From contig OX422214.1 in NCBI GenBank assembly GCA_949130495.1, positions 6,494,046 through 6,558,045 on the forward strand: a DNA stretch of 64,000 bases, in the 5' to 3' direction. Made by a program: the position numbers and the translations under genes. Origin of the DNA: Sambucus nigra. Taxonomy: Eukaryota; Streptophyta; Magnoliopsida; Dipsacales; Adoxaceae. Shown piece by piece: positions 1-10,668 of this stretch (positions are counted from its first letter, which is position 1; each line of letters opens with the position of its first letter). The notes below the pieces were generated by a model. The model did not search any database and had not been told where the DNA came from. It saw only the letters and a program-made list of their open reading frames with translations.

Positions 1-2196
1 ACACCATGCTGAGTTAATCGTGCCAAGTCTATCTTCATATTTACTGAGGATCTCACAGGTGTGAATGCGTGATGAATATGGGTCCTTGAATATTTGTTAA
101 GGGTGTTTGTTTCTGTACAAAATCATTTGGAACTATTTTCAAAATGTTTTTATAAGAATATTTTTTTATTTTAATCTCGTTAGAATGAGAATTTAACCTC
201 ATTAGAACGAAATTGAGTTTTAATTCCAATGAAGTTAATCTTGTTGAACGAAATTAAAATCTCGTTAAAATGACCATCTAACAAACATCGAATGAGGAAG
301 TTATATCTAGTAATTCCACACTCGTTAGAAGTTCGTTGGAAGGGAAATGAAACGAGAAAGGTTCTTCATTTGAACAAACTGGTGTTTCGTTAAAATAAAA
401 GATAATCTTTTTCAAACGACCTTGTATTTACGTTCGAATGAGGTCGTTGCCTAAAAATTAATGTATTCACTGTTTAAGGCATGTTGGACTCATATTTTTT
501 AAGAACTTTTGGTGAAATGCGTTTTCTTATATGTTTACTAAAGTTCCAAACCCCTAGTTTCACCCTTTGCATTTGAAGAACCAAAATTTTCATATTCATA
601 TGTTTTGCGATCTTAAGTTTGGGCACCAAGGTTTGATTCTTTACATCTAAAGAGAACATGTTTGGTGTTGTGGATTTTACACTTTTTGTTTACACATGGT
701 GGATTTCGTGGTTGTGGTGAGACGGTGAAGAAGTAGTGAATTCGTGTTCCAATCCGTAGACGATTACTGAGCTTCATTAGTGGATATCGAGGTGTGCATG
801 TACTTGGGCATTATGGTAGCTTACGTGGAACTCCTATATTGCACTATGGAGGAGAGACCGAAGATTTAAGAGCATGAAGGCTTGTGGGGATTGAGTCATT
901 AAGTAACTCTATTGTCAACTTTTGTACTTCTATATCATAGTGAACTGTTTGGCTGGGACATCCGAGATTTTTTCTTTTATGGTTTTCCTCGTACATCAGT
1001 GTGTTGTGTTTGGATTTATTTATTTTATCTTCTTAACACTTAGATGCATGTTTTATGTGATCTATCATATTTTTCACAAGAAACATTTAAAATTGGTGCA
1101 TAGATTTTATAAAGTTAATTTGTTTAAAGTTTTAATCCTCAAAATTTGAAAAACATAAAAAATAGACTTTTTTGTTTTTCGGACAATTACTTGCCTACTA
1201 GCAAATATTCAAGACTTCTATAGATAGTTGATGATAGATCTTATCTCTTTAAATAAAGTCATTTTGTTCAATGTTGTTTGGACGTAGTTGATAAAACCCT
1301 CACAAATACGAAGCAAAATCAATTTTAATAAATGATTTGGGTGGTTCTTTTGAGAAGATTAAATTATTTGATGGTTATGATACATGTGACAAGAGGACTA
1401 ATGGAATTATTGATAGTTATCCAATCACATGTGTCTAAAAAATGAGTTATAACGTGGGACCTCATTATTGTGAACCGAATCAAGTGAGATCTAAAGGTTG
1501 TGGCATATGCCTCAAGTGTGGGAAAGATAGGGTTCTAGGAAGACCAAAAAATTAAAGGATGACTTTGTCATGGGTGTGGACTAGCTGGACAAGCATAAAA
1601 GGAATTTCCCCATGCTCACTAATCTGTAAACATGCAAAATCCAATTATGTTTTCAATTGTAATGTAGGTATAAATCATTATTTTTTTACATTTCAGTACA
1701 AACACTTTCAATGATAAACCAAGTTTGAATAATTAATTCGAAATATATACGAATGATGAAGATGATTATTCGGTAGGTACTATACGAACCATTCATTTTA
1801 TGTTTTAAATTTTTACATAGTATAAAATTGTAATATAATTGACAAGTACTTCATTTGAATTACATGGGGTGACTTCCTTCAGCGTAACTGTTCGAATTTT
1901 GCATGAGGGATGATGTCTTGTGTAAGATGTAATGCATTTTGGCTCAATGTACTCTAAATTATGTGGGCTTTGCATGTAATGAATTTTGAGATCTAATGAC
2001 TTTTAGTTTTGGTGTGTAATGTTTGTTTTGGCATGAAATGTAAAGGCAATCACAAGCATATTAAACAAAACTATTAAAATGCTCATGTAAAATAACTCAG
2101 ACAAAGATATTGCACAAATAAACCATTATTATAATTTTCTATGATAATTATAATTCCTTAATCAACAAAAAAAATTACAATTGATATAATAAGTTA
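1..2196. other. Left-edge non-coding DNA
   Basis: No intact gene is visible. Bases about 170-440 hold an irregular series of short related motifs of the form CTCGTTAGAACGA, at roughly 176, 198, 239, 262, 322, 384 and 431. They may be a decayed repeat of unknown type. Frames at 474-659 and 922-1149 are short, AT-driven and show no domain. The only recognisable coding trace is the zinc-knuckle relic at 1461-1628. I see nothing in 1629-2196. The right edge is where the LTR end of element C begins. Confidence 0.5.
1461..1628 (+). pseudogene. FAR1/MULE-type C-terminal tail, relic
   Basis: One frame reads PNQVRSKGCG followed by LKCGKDR. This is like the linker that FAR1-related proteins and Mutator-like transposases carry after the SWIM domain. 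A second frame, one shift later, reads CHGCGLAGQ and then HKRNFP, resembling a CCHC knuckle whose last Cys has become Phe, and it ends in a stop at 1626-1628. At least one stop and one frameshift separate the pieces. No SWIM or transposase core was found upstream. It could come from a domesticated FAR1 gene or from a MULE. The motif order is seen in the sequence; the family call is from memory of family members. Confidence 0.5.
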
Positions 2197-2363
2197 TGAC
2201 ACCCCATGCAGGTTTAATGTCGGGGTGGGCAGCCTCCACTGTCAAACTACATCGGGCATCACTAAATAAAATATCATTTTTAGCACGTAACAGAAATATG
2301 ATAAATTAAAAACTTTTCCCACAAGATATAATTTGAATAAATCTAACGATTATACACATCCAT
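2197..2363 (-). mobile_element. Element C, 3' LTR end
   Basis: This block matches 15210-15378 in the same orientation. Both start with TATGACACCCCATG and share the stretch around CATCACTAAATAAAATATCAT. On the minus strand the block ends GGGGTGTCATA, the usual end of Tekay/Del-type LTRs. I read it as the surviving end of the 3' LTR of element C, whose 5' LTR end lies at 15210. The upstream part of this LTR and most of the interior have been lost. Confidence 0.6.
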
Positions 2364-2537
2364 TTCTGTCTCCCTATCTCAGTACCAACTGCAGTGGCCT
2401 CTCGAATGATAGTCGCTAACTCCTTTGCACCCAAAACAAACTGGCCCTGCCTCTCCTGAACTATAGGACCAGAGACTGAAACCTCCCTCCACTACACCAA
2501 AATGGGCAAATTGTCACCTTTCAGCCGGCTAGCCTTG

Positions 2538-2757
2538 TTAAGGTCATTGACCGTGACAAAAAAACACGCGTTTTATGTCACGGTCATTGACCTTGGCACG
2601 ACCGTGACAACGAATTGTCACGGTCAATGACCGTGACAACGAATTGTCACGGTCAATGACCGTGACAAGCCCGTGACAATTCAATTTGTCACGATCGTGT
2701 CACGGTCAATGACCGTGATAATTCGTGTCACGGTCAATGACCTTGACACGACCGTGA
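2538..2757. repeat. CACTA left subterminal repeats
   Basis: Six copies of a palindromic motif with consensus TCACGGTCAATGACCGTGA lie near 2540, 2580, 2620, 2651, 2702 and 2729. They are separated by short spacers that repeat the half-motif CGTGACAA. The centre varies between A and T, and one arm is often CCTTGAC. In En/Spm elements subterminal repeats of this kind bind the element's own regulatory protein, so a protein-binding role is inferred. Confidence 0.85.
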
Positions 2758-2808
2758 CAACTTTTCCAGCAAAAACCCTTTCCCCCTTCTTTTTTCCCTC
2801 CCACCGTT

Positions 2809-2810
<2 letters not shown>

Positions 2811-2856
<46 letters not shown>

Positions 2857-3106
2857 ACTCAACGCTGCTCTCTCTCTCTCTCTCTCAGGTCCAATTTCTC
2901 TCTCTCTCTCTCTTCCATTTATATATATATATTTGTCTGTATATTTATGTGTGTATGTGTATATATATATGTGTGTATGTGTGTGCGTGTGTGGGGGGTG
3001 GGGCGGGATGGGGCAGGGTGGGGGAGGGGGTGGTGGAGGGGGAAGGGGGTGGGGCGGGGTGGGGCAGGGTGGGGGAGGGGGTGGTGGAGGGGGCAGGGGG
3101 TGGGGT
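2811..3106. repeat. CT, TA/GT and G-rich low-complexity core of CACTA
   Basis: In order: (CT)n at 2811-2855, further CT tracts to 2913, TA and GT tracts at 2920-2992, then a guanine-rich tract at 2993-3106. The guanine tract contains a roughly 51-bp unit repeated twice in tandem, starting near 3010 and 3061. Long frames in both strands here (Ser/Leu-rich, Pro-rich) are products of base composition. The G runs could form quadruplexes on the plus strand. Confidence 0.85.
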
Positions 3107-3114
3107 GTCGACAA

Positions 3115-3386
3115 TTGGTTGGCCGAGCGTGTTCATATTGGACATATTTGATGGCCAGCGGATAGGGCGGGGGTTGAGGGACCCGAATATCGTCGAGGGT
3201 GGAATAGTTCATGGACGTGCGCTTCAACAGATGGGGTCCAGGGTGCTCGTTAAGCATGTCATACCCGGGAAGGAGAACTCCCTATTGTGGTTGCGCGAAC
3301 AATGCGGCACGACGTATATTAGTGGGTGCGTCAATTCGTATGTCGTGTGGCCTACTCACCTCCTCAGTTTTACCCAAGACATGTAG
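3115..3386 (+). pseudogene. Fragment of En/Spm-type transposon protein
   Basis: The frame contains GGIVHGRALQQ, then RVLVKHVIPGKENS, and ends VNSYVVWPTHLLSF near a stop at 3384-3386. The spacing of VHG, the Val-rich strand and the closing WP-x-x-L recalls the small C-terminal domain common in plant CACTA transposon proteins. It lies in an open frame that runs back through the low-complexity core, but that upstream part is not convincing protein. I take it as a remnant of the parental element's ORF. A captured host exon is the alternative. Confidence 0.45.
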
Positions 3387-3627
3387 TAACATTATTTTTA
3401 AGTTTGTCCATTTTAATTAAATTTGGATTATATCGTCATGTATATTGTTTTTACTTTTAATATTTGGATTATATCATCATGAATATATATTTGCATTATC
3501 TTTAGTTTGTGTTGGATATATGATGTTTGGAACAGGTACAACGTTGCTATAACAGGTACAAATATACTGCTGGGCAGTGGCGGTGGCCATACTGCCCAAC
3601 AGATTTTTTTTAAATTCTGCCCAGAAT

Positions 3628-3858
3628 TGTCACGGTCATTGACCGTGACAATTCTGGGTCACGGTTATGTCACGGTTTATAACCGTGACAAACGTGTCAC
3701 GGTCATTGACCTTGACACGACCGTGACACAAAACGCCAGTTTTTTATCAAGGTCAATGACCGTGACACGACCGTGACAAAAAAAGTTGTCTCGCCTCGAA
3801 ATGTCACGGTCATTGACCTTGACAAGGTGAATTTGTCAAGGTCAATGACCTTGACAAA
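3628..3858. repeat. CACTA right subterminal repeats
   Basis: Six motif copies near 3631, 3672, 3698, 3749, 3804 and 3839 match the left-end array. The copy at 3672 is the most diverged (GGTTTATAACC core). Several copies carry AAGG or CCTT in place of CGG or CCG in one arm. With the left end this makes twelve sites arranged symmetrically. Confidence 0.85.
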
Positions 3859-4034
3859 TGGGCAGATTTGGTGTAGTGCTCCTATATCCAGATCTCCTTG
3901 TTTTTGCCATCTTAAAAGGCAGAAACAAATAACAATCAGGCTCGGAATAAATAAGAGTACAAATCAGAAAAAAGAATCAAAGGTAGGTAATGATAAAGCT
4001 AAAAGGACTCACAACCTACGAGACCTAAGACCAT

Positions 4035-4046
4035 GCGCTGATACCA
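4035..4046 (-). other. Element C primer-binding site
   Basis: The minus strand reads TGGTATCAGCGC, close to the TGGTATCAGAGC site complementary to initiator-type tRNA-Met used by many plant retrotransposons. It is separated from the LTR end of C at 15210 only by element A. Removing A would put the PBS immediately after the LTR. Confidence 0.65.
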
Positions 4047-4048
4047 TT

Positions 4049-4587
4049 TGTTGATGTCAAAAAATGAACTAGATCCAATTTTAAAATCATAGATAAAATA
4101 TAAAATGTAATGAAATAATCAAGTAAGAGACAAAGAGTTTTTATAGTGGTTTGACTATGTAAAATGCCTACGTCCACTGTTATTCTATTGATTTGATTGG
4201 TTATAGATATTTGGGTATCCTTGTTAAGAAGAATATCCAATAATTCGTTCTCTCTTCTACCTTTTATGAAAGGAATACAATGTTTTTATAGTGATCTGGA
4301 GATTAAGCGTTGAAATGTCTTTATATATTTAAGCATTCATAGCCGTATAATAATGAATGTGATGGTTGATAGTCCAATCCACGTGCGAGAGGACCTTTGG
4401 TTGTTTCCTCAAGTGATGAGTATTTATTTACATTGACGGTATGCATTCTTCATGTTGGTTGGCCTGCCTATCGAACAACTATCATTGGGACTAGTGAAAT
4501 GGCTACTAATTAAGATTGTTGCCATGTAAGGAGACAAGTGTCTATTTCTGATTGCTCCATATAGGTGGATAATTTTTGTTATCAACA
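4049..4587 (-). repeat. Element A 3' LTR
   Basis: This 539-bp block matches 14674-15204 along its whole length. Shared blocks include AGAGACAAAGAGTTTTTA, GAATTCGTTCTCTCTT-like sequence and GGTGGATAATTTTTGTTATC. It also resembles the LTR ends of F, where a TGTTGATGTAAAAAATTAGA-like stretch occupies the same place. Confidence 0.88.
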
Positions 4588-5030
4588 GAAGGCCCTAATA
4601 CTTCATTCTTGATGCTATTGAAAGGATGGAGTATGTTTTTTTTCAAAATTGGTCGGCGTGGGCCGACTTGTGGAACTTGTGAAAATTTTCCATGTCTTGA
4701 TCTTGTGGTGTCATTTTTGTAAATAATTTGAAAGTTAGAAAACCTACAAAGGGTATATTGGTATTTTTGCACTTTTAAAAATATGAACCGTCAGAATGTC
4801 AATCGTCGATACAAGCAATCAATTCTTACAAAGTTTTCTAGGTAAGCTATAAGAGATGAAAGTTTTGCCGATTTTTGTACCACAACTTTTTTAAGCTTTA
4901 AAACTCTCCTTCTTCTCCAAGTTCTTTGTCTTAAAGCGTTTCTTTGCGTCCTACATTTTTTTCCCACCATTTTATCTGTATGCTTTCTTCTTCCCTTTCT
5001 TCTCGATTTTTTTCTTTATTTACTGTAACC

Positions 5031-7052
5031 ATGGCTTACATAATTCACGAGGATTCTCTTGATGAATTTAGGTGGGAATGGAATATCCCTAGTTGGGTAG
5101 AGTTAAAAACGACTGTACCCCCTATTGAGGTGTTGTCATTGTCAGAGGGTCATTGGATTCCTTCCTTTTTCATAGCTGAACATGATTTCACTTTTCCCCC
5201 AATTGCTTATGTCTAGAGTTTTGTCAGTATTTTGATGTCATCCCAGCTAGAGTATATCCCAACACTTGGAAAGTGGTAAATGGGATACATAGGCTTAATC
5301 AAATATATGGAACCCACATAGGCATCCCTGAGTTGAGGTTGTAAAAACTAGGTTTGTCAATAGAGCCCTGGTTATTAATTTACCAGACACCAACAAAGAC
5401 TATTTTGATTTTGGAGTTATTGCGAAGAATTGACAAGATGCTCTTCTTCAAAAAGGAGAAGTGTATGATGGGTCTAAGTGCCCCAAGTAGGACATGGCAT
5501 AGGTTGTTGAGTTTAATTAATGTATTTGTTTTGTTGACCAACTATTTGATGATATTCTGACTAGTGTTTTCTTATCCTATTTTGCACAGTTAAGAGAAAG
5601 AAGAAGTGTCCCAAATAATAGGACGTCAATATTCGTGAGTTAAAATTCCTATGTAGCATTCACCATAGGATTGGTAAGGAACACCCACGAGCTATCTTGT
5701 ACTTGCTGCAATATAGGAGTTCAATCACGTCCTTTGTTGCTAGGCCCACCACTGAAGCAACTTTAGTCCCCACCAATCTAGAAGAGGAATCAGTGCCCAC
5801 TTCTTTGGTTGAGGAATCTGTTGGGGTTGAGAAGAATTTTGGGACTTCATCTACTTTTGGGTCGTTTGATATCTCTAATATTCTCACCTCTCCAATTTTT
5901 GGCATGGGAAAGAGAAAAATTCCTGACCTGATGACTGGAGGTTTATCTCTCGTGGCTAAAAGAGCGGCCGAGAATATTGGCAAGGGTGCTGATGCCAAGA
6001 AGCCAAACAAAACCTCCAAAGTTATTGAGAAGGAAAATGTTCCTCAGGTCATTGTCACTGAGGAAGTTGGCATTATTTCCCTTCAATTTAAGAGGATAAA
6101 AAAGGTCTTGTTATGAAAGTAGGCTGAGAAGAGTTCTGTTGATCAAGAGTTGGTCAAAAAGATTCAGGAGGATATGGTAGTTGTAGGATCATCCTCTATT
6201 ATTATTCATCCTGGCGTGTCCAGGAAATTGATCAAAAATGGCACTCTCTTTATTGATAGGGTAACTGTTGCTCCTCTTCCACGTTTAAAGTTAGCAGAAA
6301 ATTCTTTCCAAAGATTGTCTATGGTAACTCTTTCCCCTCTATTACTTGCTCTTAATGTCTTATTTTTGTTCCTAATATTCCTTGTAATCTGATGTTATCC
6401 TTCATTCAGTTTTTGGTGAATTTCAATCAACTGATGGAGAACGACGATAAAATACGTTCATCGAGAGGAAATATTGAAGAGGCCCTTGAGGGTCTAAATC
6501 AATCTGTGGAGATTTCATGGAAGTTATTAGAGTCTAAGAAAAAAGCTCAAGAGGAAGAACTAAAGAAGGCGAATGATATAGCCAACACTAATAAAGGAAA
6601 ACTGGTAGCTACTAAGACCAGTTTTACAGCTGCTAATGATAGGGCCAAGGTGGTTAAAGAGAAAAGAGAATCAATCTCTCTTGAAGTCTTCTGAGAAAAA
6701 AACTGTTGGTCTGACCTCTGAACTGGTTGCAGAGAAGGCAAAAAATAAGAAAATAAAATAAGGGTCATTCAATAAAGGCTGTAACAATGCATTTCTTGCT
6801 GCCTCTGCTCAAATTGAGTATGTTAAGAAAAAGTCATCTAAGGACAGCTGGTCAGATGCCCTCAAGGAGGTTGGCACTGTAGAGGATTTCGAACTATTTT
6901 TTAGGCATGATCCAGGAACTCCTCCAAACTTGGACGAAGGTTTTGATGATGGGAAAGGATTTAAAGAATCCTCTTTAAAATCAACTGATTAAGCCAACCC
7001 CTTTGTCGACCAGCCCTCTGGGAGTAATGTGCAGGATAAGGATAAGGTTTAA
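5031..7052 (+). pseudogene. Element A antisense ORF (aORF1)
   Basis: The frame runs opposite to A's own genes. From ATG 5031 it reads SLDEFRWEWNIPSWVEL, then LSLSEGHWIPSFFIAEHDF. This matches the aORF1 of F at 44408-44830 and belongs to the 'putative gypsy-type transposon' protein family. It then breaks repeatedly. A candidate intron (GT at 5503, AG at 5588-5589) sits where F also has one. After it comes a Ser/Thr-rich linker (about 5690-6110), a coiled-coil-prone Lys/Glu segment (6430-6690) and an acidic tail containing FFRHDPGTPPN, ending at 7052. Function is unknown. The frame is disrupted and should not yield full protein. Confidence 0.65.
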
Positions 7053-7095
7053 CTCCTTTGTTTTTCTTTTTGTTCTTTTGCCATGTAATAGAACC

Positions 7096-7470
7096 TGTTG
7101 ATGCAAAAAACTAGACTAATCTAATTAATTGATCACAGACAAAAATAAGTGAAAGAGACGAAGGATTTTTAAAATGGTTCAGCTTAATAAAAGAGCCCGC
7201 ATCCACTATTATGTATTTCCTTGGGCTTGTTAATTGCCTCTTGTTTCGTCGCTCTTAGGTGTAGGGTTTACAATGTATTTATAGCCCTTAGGGGGTGTAC
7301 AAGTGTTGGAATATCAAAGGATGGCATGCCTTTATAATATAGGAATTTACATCTATACAATCATTAATGAATACAACTTTTGGCATTTTACTATCCATGT
7401 TGGTCAGGTTTCCTAGTGTTCGTCGGGCGTCTTCAATAAGTTAGTTTTCCTAGTGTTCATCTAGTACCAT
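7096..7470 (-). mobile_element. Tat-type LTR fragment between pol and aORF
   Basis: The plus strand starts TGTTGATGCAAAAAACTAGA and continues with ATTGATCACAGACAAAAATA, AAGAGACGAAGGATTTTTAA and a TATTTATAGCCCT block. All are counterparts of the last part of F's LTR in reverse complement. The fragment is closer to F's LTR than to A's. It joins integrase sequence at about 7470-7480 with its upstream part missing, and no PBS follows it. It is either a truncated nested LTR or the scar of recombination between two related elements. Confidence 0.6.
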
Positions 7471-7479
7471 GGCTTATTT

Positions 7480-10400
7480 CCCAAATGTAAGCATATAGGG
7501 TGTTTCTCTAGTTGTTATCCTCGGCATTATTCTATAGGCCCAAAGAACATAGTGTAATTCATTAATCCATTTTCCTTTAGCAGCATCAAGTCTCTTCTTT
7601 AGTCCATTGAGCAAGGTTTTGTTCGTCACTTCTGTCTGACCATTGCTTTGTGGATGGCCTTGTGAAGAGTGGAGTTTCTAAATCTTAGACTGAACACAGT
7701 ATGCCTTGAACTCATTATTGTCGAACCGGATTCCATGGTTTTTAATGAAGGCATAAGGCATGCCATACATACAGATGATGTTCTTCTAGATGAACTGGTA
7801 TACCTTCTCATAAGGCATATCTATCAATGGCTCATCTTTTACCCATTTTATGAAATAGTCACCAACAACTACAAGGTACTTGAATCTACCTTTAGTGGTC
7901 GACAGTGGGCCAACCAAGTCAGTTCCATAGATGGAGAATGTCCAAGGAGAAGTAATTGGTGCTAGAGCAGCATTGGGTGTTTTATAAATTACAAAAAACC
8001 TCTTGCACTTGTCACACTTTCTTGATAAAGCCCTACAGTCCACCCTCATAGTTGTCTAGTAGTATCCCTGTATGATGATTCTATGGAATAACGACTGACT
8101 TATGGAACGAGCTCCACAAGAACCTTCATGTACCTCTTTGATCAAATCTTCAACCTCCTGAGGATGGACACAACTTAATAAGGAAATAGTAAAGCCCTTT
8201 TTATATAAGATGCCTTTATCCAATACATACCAGTTTGCTTTGTATTGAATCTTTTTTACTTCTTTTGGATCGTCCGATAAAATTCCTTCTTTAATGTAAG
8301 CTCTGATCGGATACATCCAGGAAGGTCCTAAATCTATAGTGATCAAATTGTCCATTAGATCTTCATATATTCTTCTACATTACAAGATCTCTATTGTAAT
8401 GCTTCTCCGGATTTCTATTCTTATTATTGAAGCATGCTGAGCAAGTGCGCAATCTCGAGCATTAACTATTCTTGGTATCCTGTTCATCTGCACGCCTAGA
8501 AATTTGGAATTGACTTCTATTATCTTGGTTAAATATCTAGTTATTAACTCTCACTTGACTCCACATATATGAAGCACTTGGTTGATAATGAATGGGCTAA
8601 TTCCACTCCAACTATCAAATATTTATACTCAGCTTCATTGTTCGATTCCTTGAATTGAAATCTAAGGGCATATTCAACATCAATATCGTCGAGAGTATTA
8701 AGTATGATACTTGCTCCACTTCCAGATACGCATGAGGATCCATCAACATATAAGTTCCACAGTGAAATATCACTACTAAATCTTTTTGTAGCAAGGACTC
8801 CATGCCAGAATAGTTCTAGATGATTTAGGTTGGTCGGCTACGACTTTGGCTTATTTTTTAGCTGAGCTCTCTTACGAAGAAATCTTCTCTACAAGAAAGT
8901 TTTGTTGATCGGTAACCTCAGGATAAGTGAACTCTGTAATGAAATCTATAGGAGCCTATCCGTTTAAAAATGACCTTAGTTTATTGATAATATCATACTC
9001 TCCTTGTTTTACTTCCCAATACATCAATTTTCCTGACTTTTCAGGTTTATGGAGTGCTTGCCAAAGAGGTAGATCAGTGTACATAATGATGGTGTGTGCT
9101 TGAAAATAAGGCTTCATACGCCGAGAGGCTTCCATAAGTACTAGGGATATCTTTTCTAAGCGTGGATACCTAATTTTAACTCCTAGAAATGCTTTGCTGG
9201 TGTAGTAGACTAGTTTCTGGATCCCAATATCCAATCAAACTAGTGTTGAGCTAACTGCGAATTCAGAAATAACTAATTACAAGTAAAATCTTTCTCCTAA
9301 ACTGGTCGGGATACCAATGGGGGTGATCCAAATATTTCTTCAACTCTTGAAATGCTTCTTCACACTCTACATTCAACTCAAATGTCTTTCTCAGCATCTT
9401 GAAGAATGGTAAACACATATCCATTGCTCGGGAAACAAACCCATTTCTGAACATCTTTCTTGCAGGTTAGCGATTGCATTTCGATCAGGGCTTTAATTTT
9501 GGCAGGATTAACTTTAATTCCCCTTTGGTTTACAATAAAGTCGAGGAACATTCCCTCCTGCACACCAAATACACACTCGGTCATATTTAACTTCATTCGA
9601 TGCCTTTCCAACTGGTTGAAAGTCTAACTAAGGTCCTTGATATGGTATGAAGATTTCTTTCTTTTAGTCAACATGTCATCTACATAAACCTCCATATTTT
9701 TCGCAATTTTCTCTTCAAATGCCTTATTGACCAACCTTTGGTATTTTACTCCTACATTTTTTTAGCCCGAAGGGAATTACATTGTAGCAATAAGTACCTC
9801 GGCTAGTGTTGAAAGAAGGGCTCTCCCTATCTTCAGGTTTTATTTTTATCTGGTTATACCCAGATAAGCATCCCTGAAGTTCAATAAGTCATGTCTTGAT
9901 GAAACATCCACCAACTGGTCAAGTATAGGAAGAGGAAAGTATTCTTTTGGGAAAGACTTATTGAGGTCGGTAAAATCTATACACATTCGCCACTTATCAT
10001 TTTTCTTTTTAACCATGACCACATTCTCCAAGCATTCTAGATAATTGACATTTTAATGAAATGGGATTTTTGTAACTTCACCTTTTCCTGTATAACTTTT
10101 TTTTTCTCTGGATTGAACACCTTGTGTCTCTGCTTGATCGACATGGTATCCTTATTAATATTTGATCTCATAACAGAGGAAGTTAGATTAATCTCAAGCA
10201 TATCCTCATGACTCCAAGCGAGCACATTCCTCCGTTGTCTTAAGAATGCAGTCAATTCTTGCTTAAGGAATGGATCCAGTGTAGAGATGATCTGGGTAGT
10301 TCTCTTTAGATTGTTATCATCCAAGATTATGCTTTCGGTGGCTTCAATAATCTGCCCTTTGACTAACTCCATTTTATATCGAGGATCCAGAGTCTCAACT

Positions 10401-10668
10401 TTGGACTAACTGTTGGGATCCGTTGTGTCTACCTGATAATTCGTGGTCTTCTTCTTCAAATCAATCACATATTCTTGCTCAGGTGAGGAAATATAACATT
10501 CTTTGGACACCTTTTGATCATCTTTCACTACACCAAACCTAAAGTGAGTTGGGAACATCAAACACTGATGGATTGTGGATGGTACTACTTCTAACTTTTA
10601 TAGTCCAACCCTATCGAGGATCACATTGTAATAAGATTGAACATTTTTTCCATAACGAAGAAGCGTAT
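7480..10668 (-). pseudogene. Element A pol (RT-RNase H-integrase)
   Basis: Minus-strand domains, upstream to downstream: the end of protease and linker (10668-10040, ILDDNNLKRTTQI, then AWSHEDMLEI); reverse transcriptase with WRMCIDFTDLNKS (about 10000-9950) and the catalytic YVDDML (9693-9672); RNase H (9234-8956, KPYFQAHTIIMYTDLPL); a second, Tat-typical RNase H (about 8880-8400); and integrase (8355-7480) with HEGSCG, CDKCKRF and DLVGPL. Numerous stops and frameshifts break it. Integrase is cut at its C-terminus by the LTR fragment at 7096-7470. It matches F pol domain for domain, and the product would be non-functional. Confidence 0.85.

Larger units (their letters stand above)
2490..3878. 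mobile_element. Non-autonomous CACTA (En/Spm) transposon
   Basis: The element begins CACTACACCAAAATGGGCA and ends with the reverse complement of CACTACACCAAATCTGCCCA. It is flanked on both sides by CTC (2487-2489 and 3879-3881). A CACTA terminus plus a 3-bp duplication is diagnostic of the superfamily. At 1,389 bp it is far too short to encode a transposase. It carries six palindromic subterminal motifs near each end, a microsatellite and G-rich core, and a fragment of transposon-type protein. The likely origin is internal deletion of an autonomous element, mobilised in trans. It sits inside the gag start of element C. Confidence 0.9.
2364..3910 (-). pseudogene. Element C, gag start (split by CACTA)
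   Basis: On the minus strand an ATG at 3910-3908 opens a frame of about ten codons. The CACTA insertion interrupts it, and it resumes at 2489 for about 40 more codons (EVSVSGPIVQERQGQF, then LGAKELATII). Its place just downstream of the PBS-like site at 4035-4046 fits the N-terminus of a Ty3/gypsy gag. No capsid domain, zinc knuckle or pol remains, because the frame runs directly into the LTR end at 2363. A large deletion removed the interior of C. The gag identity is inferred from position, not from a recognised domain. Confidence 0.45.

Noticed and set aside
2734..3257. Pro-rich minus-strand frames
   Set aside because: They are reverse translations of the same low-complexity tract, with no domain and no conserved start.
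2673..3386. 237-codon plus-strand frame as a gene
   Set aside because: Most of it is translated CT, GT and G tracts. Only the last about 90 codons look like protein.
2538..3858. Regularly spaced palindromic repeats resembling a CRISPR array
   Set aside because: Spacing is irregular, spacers are repetitive, and the sites lie at both ends of a CACTA transposon in plant DNA.
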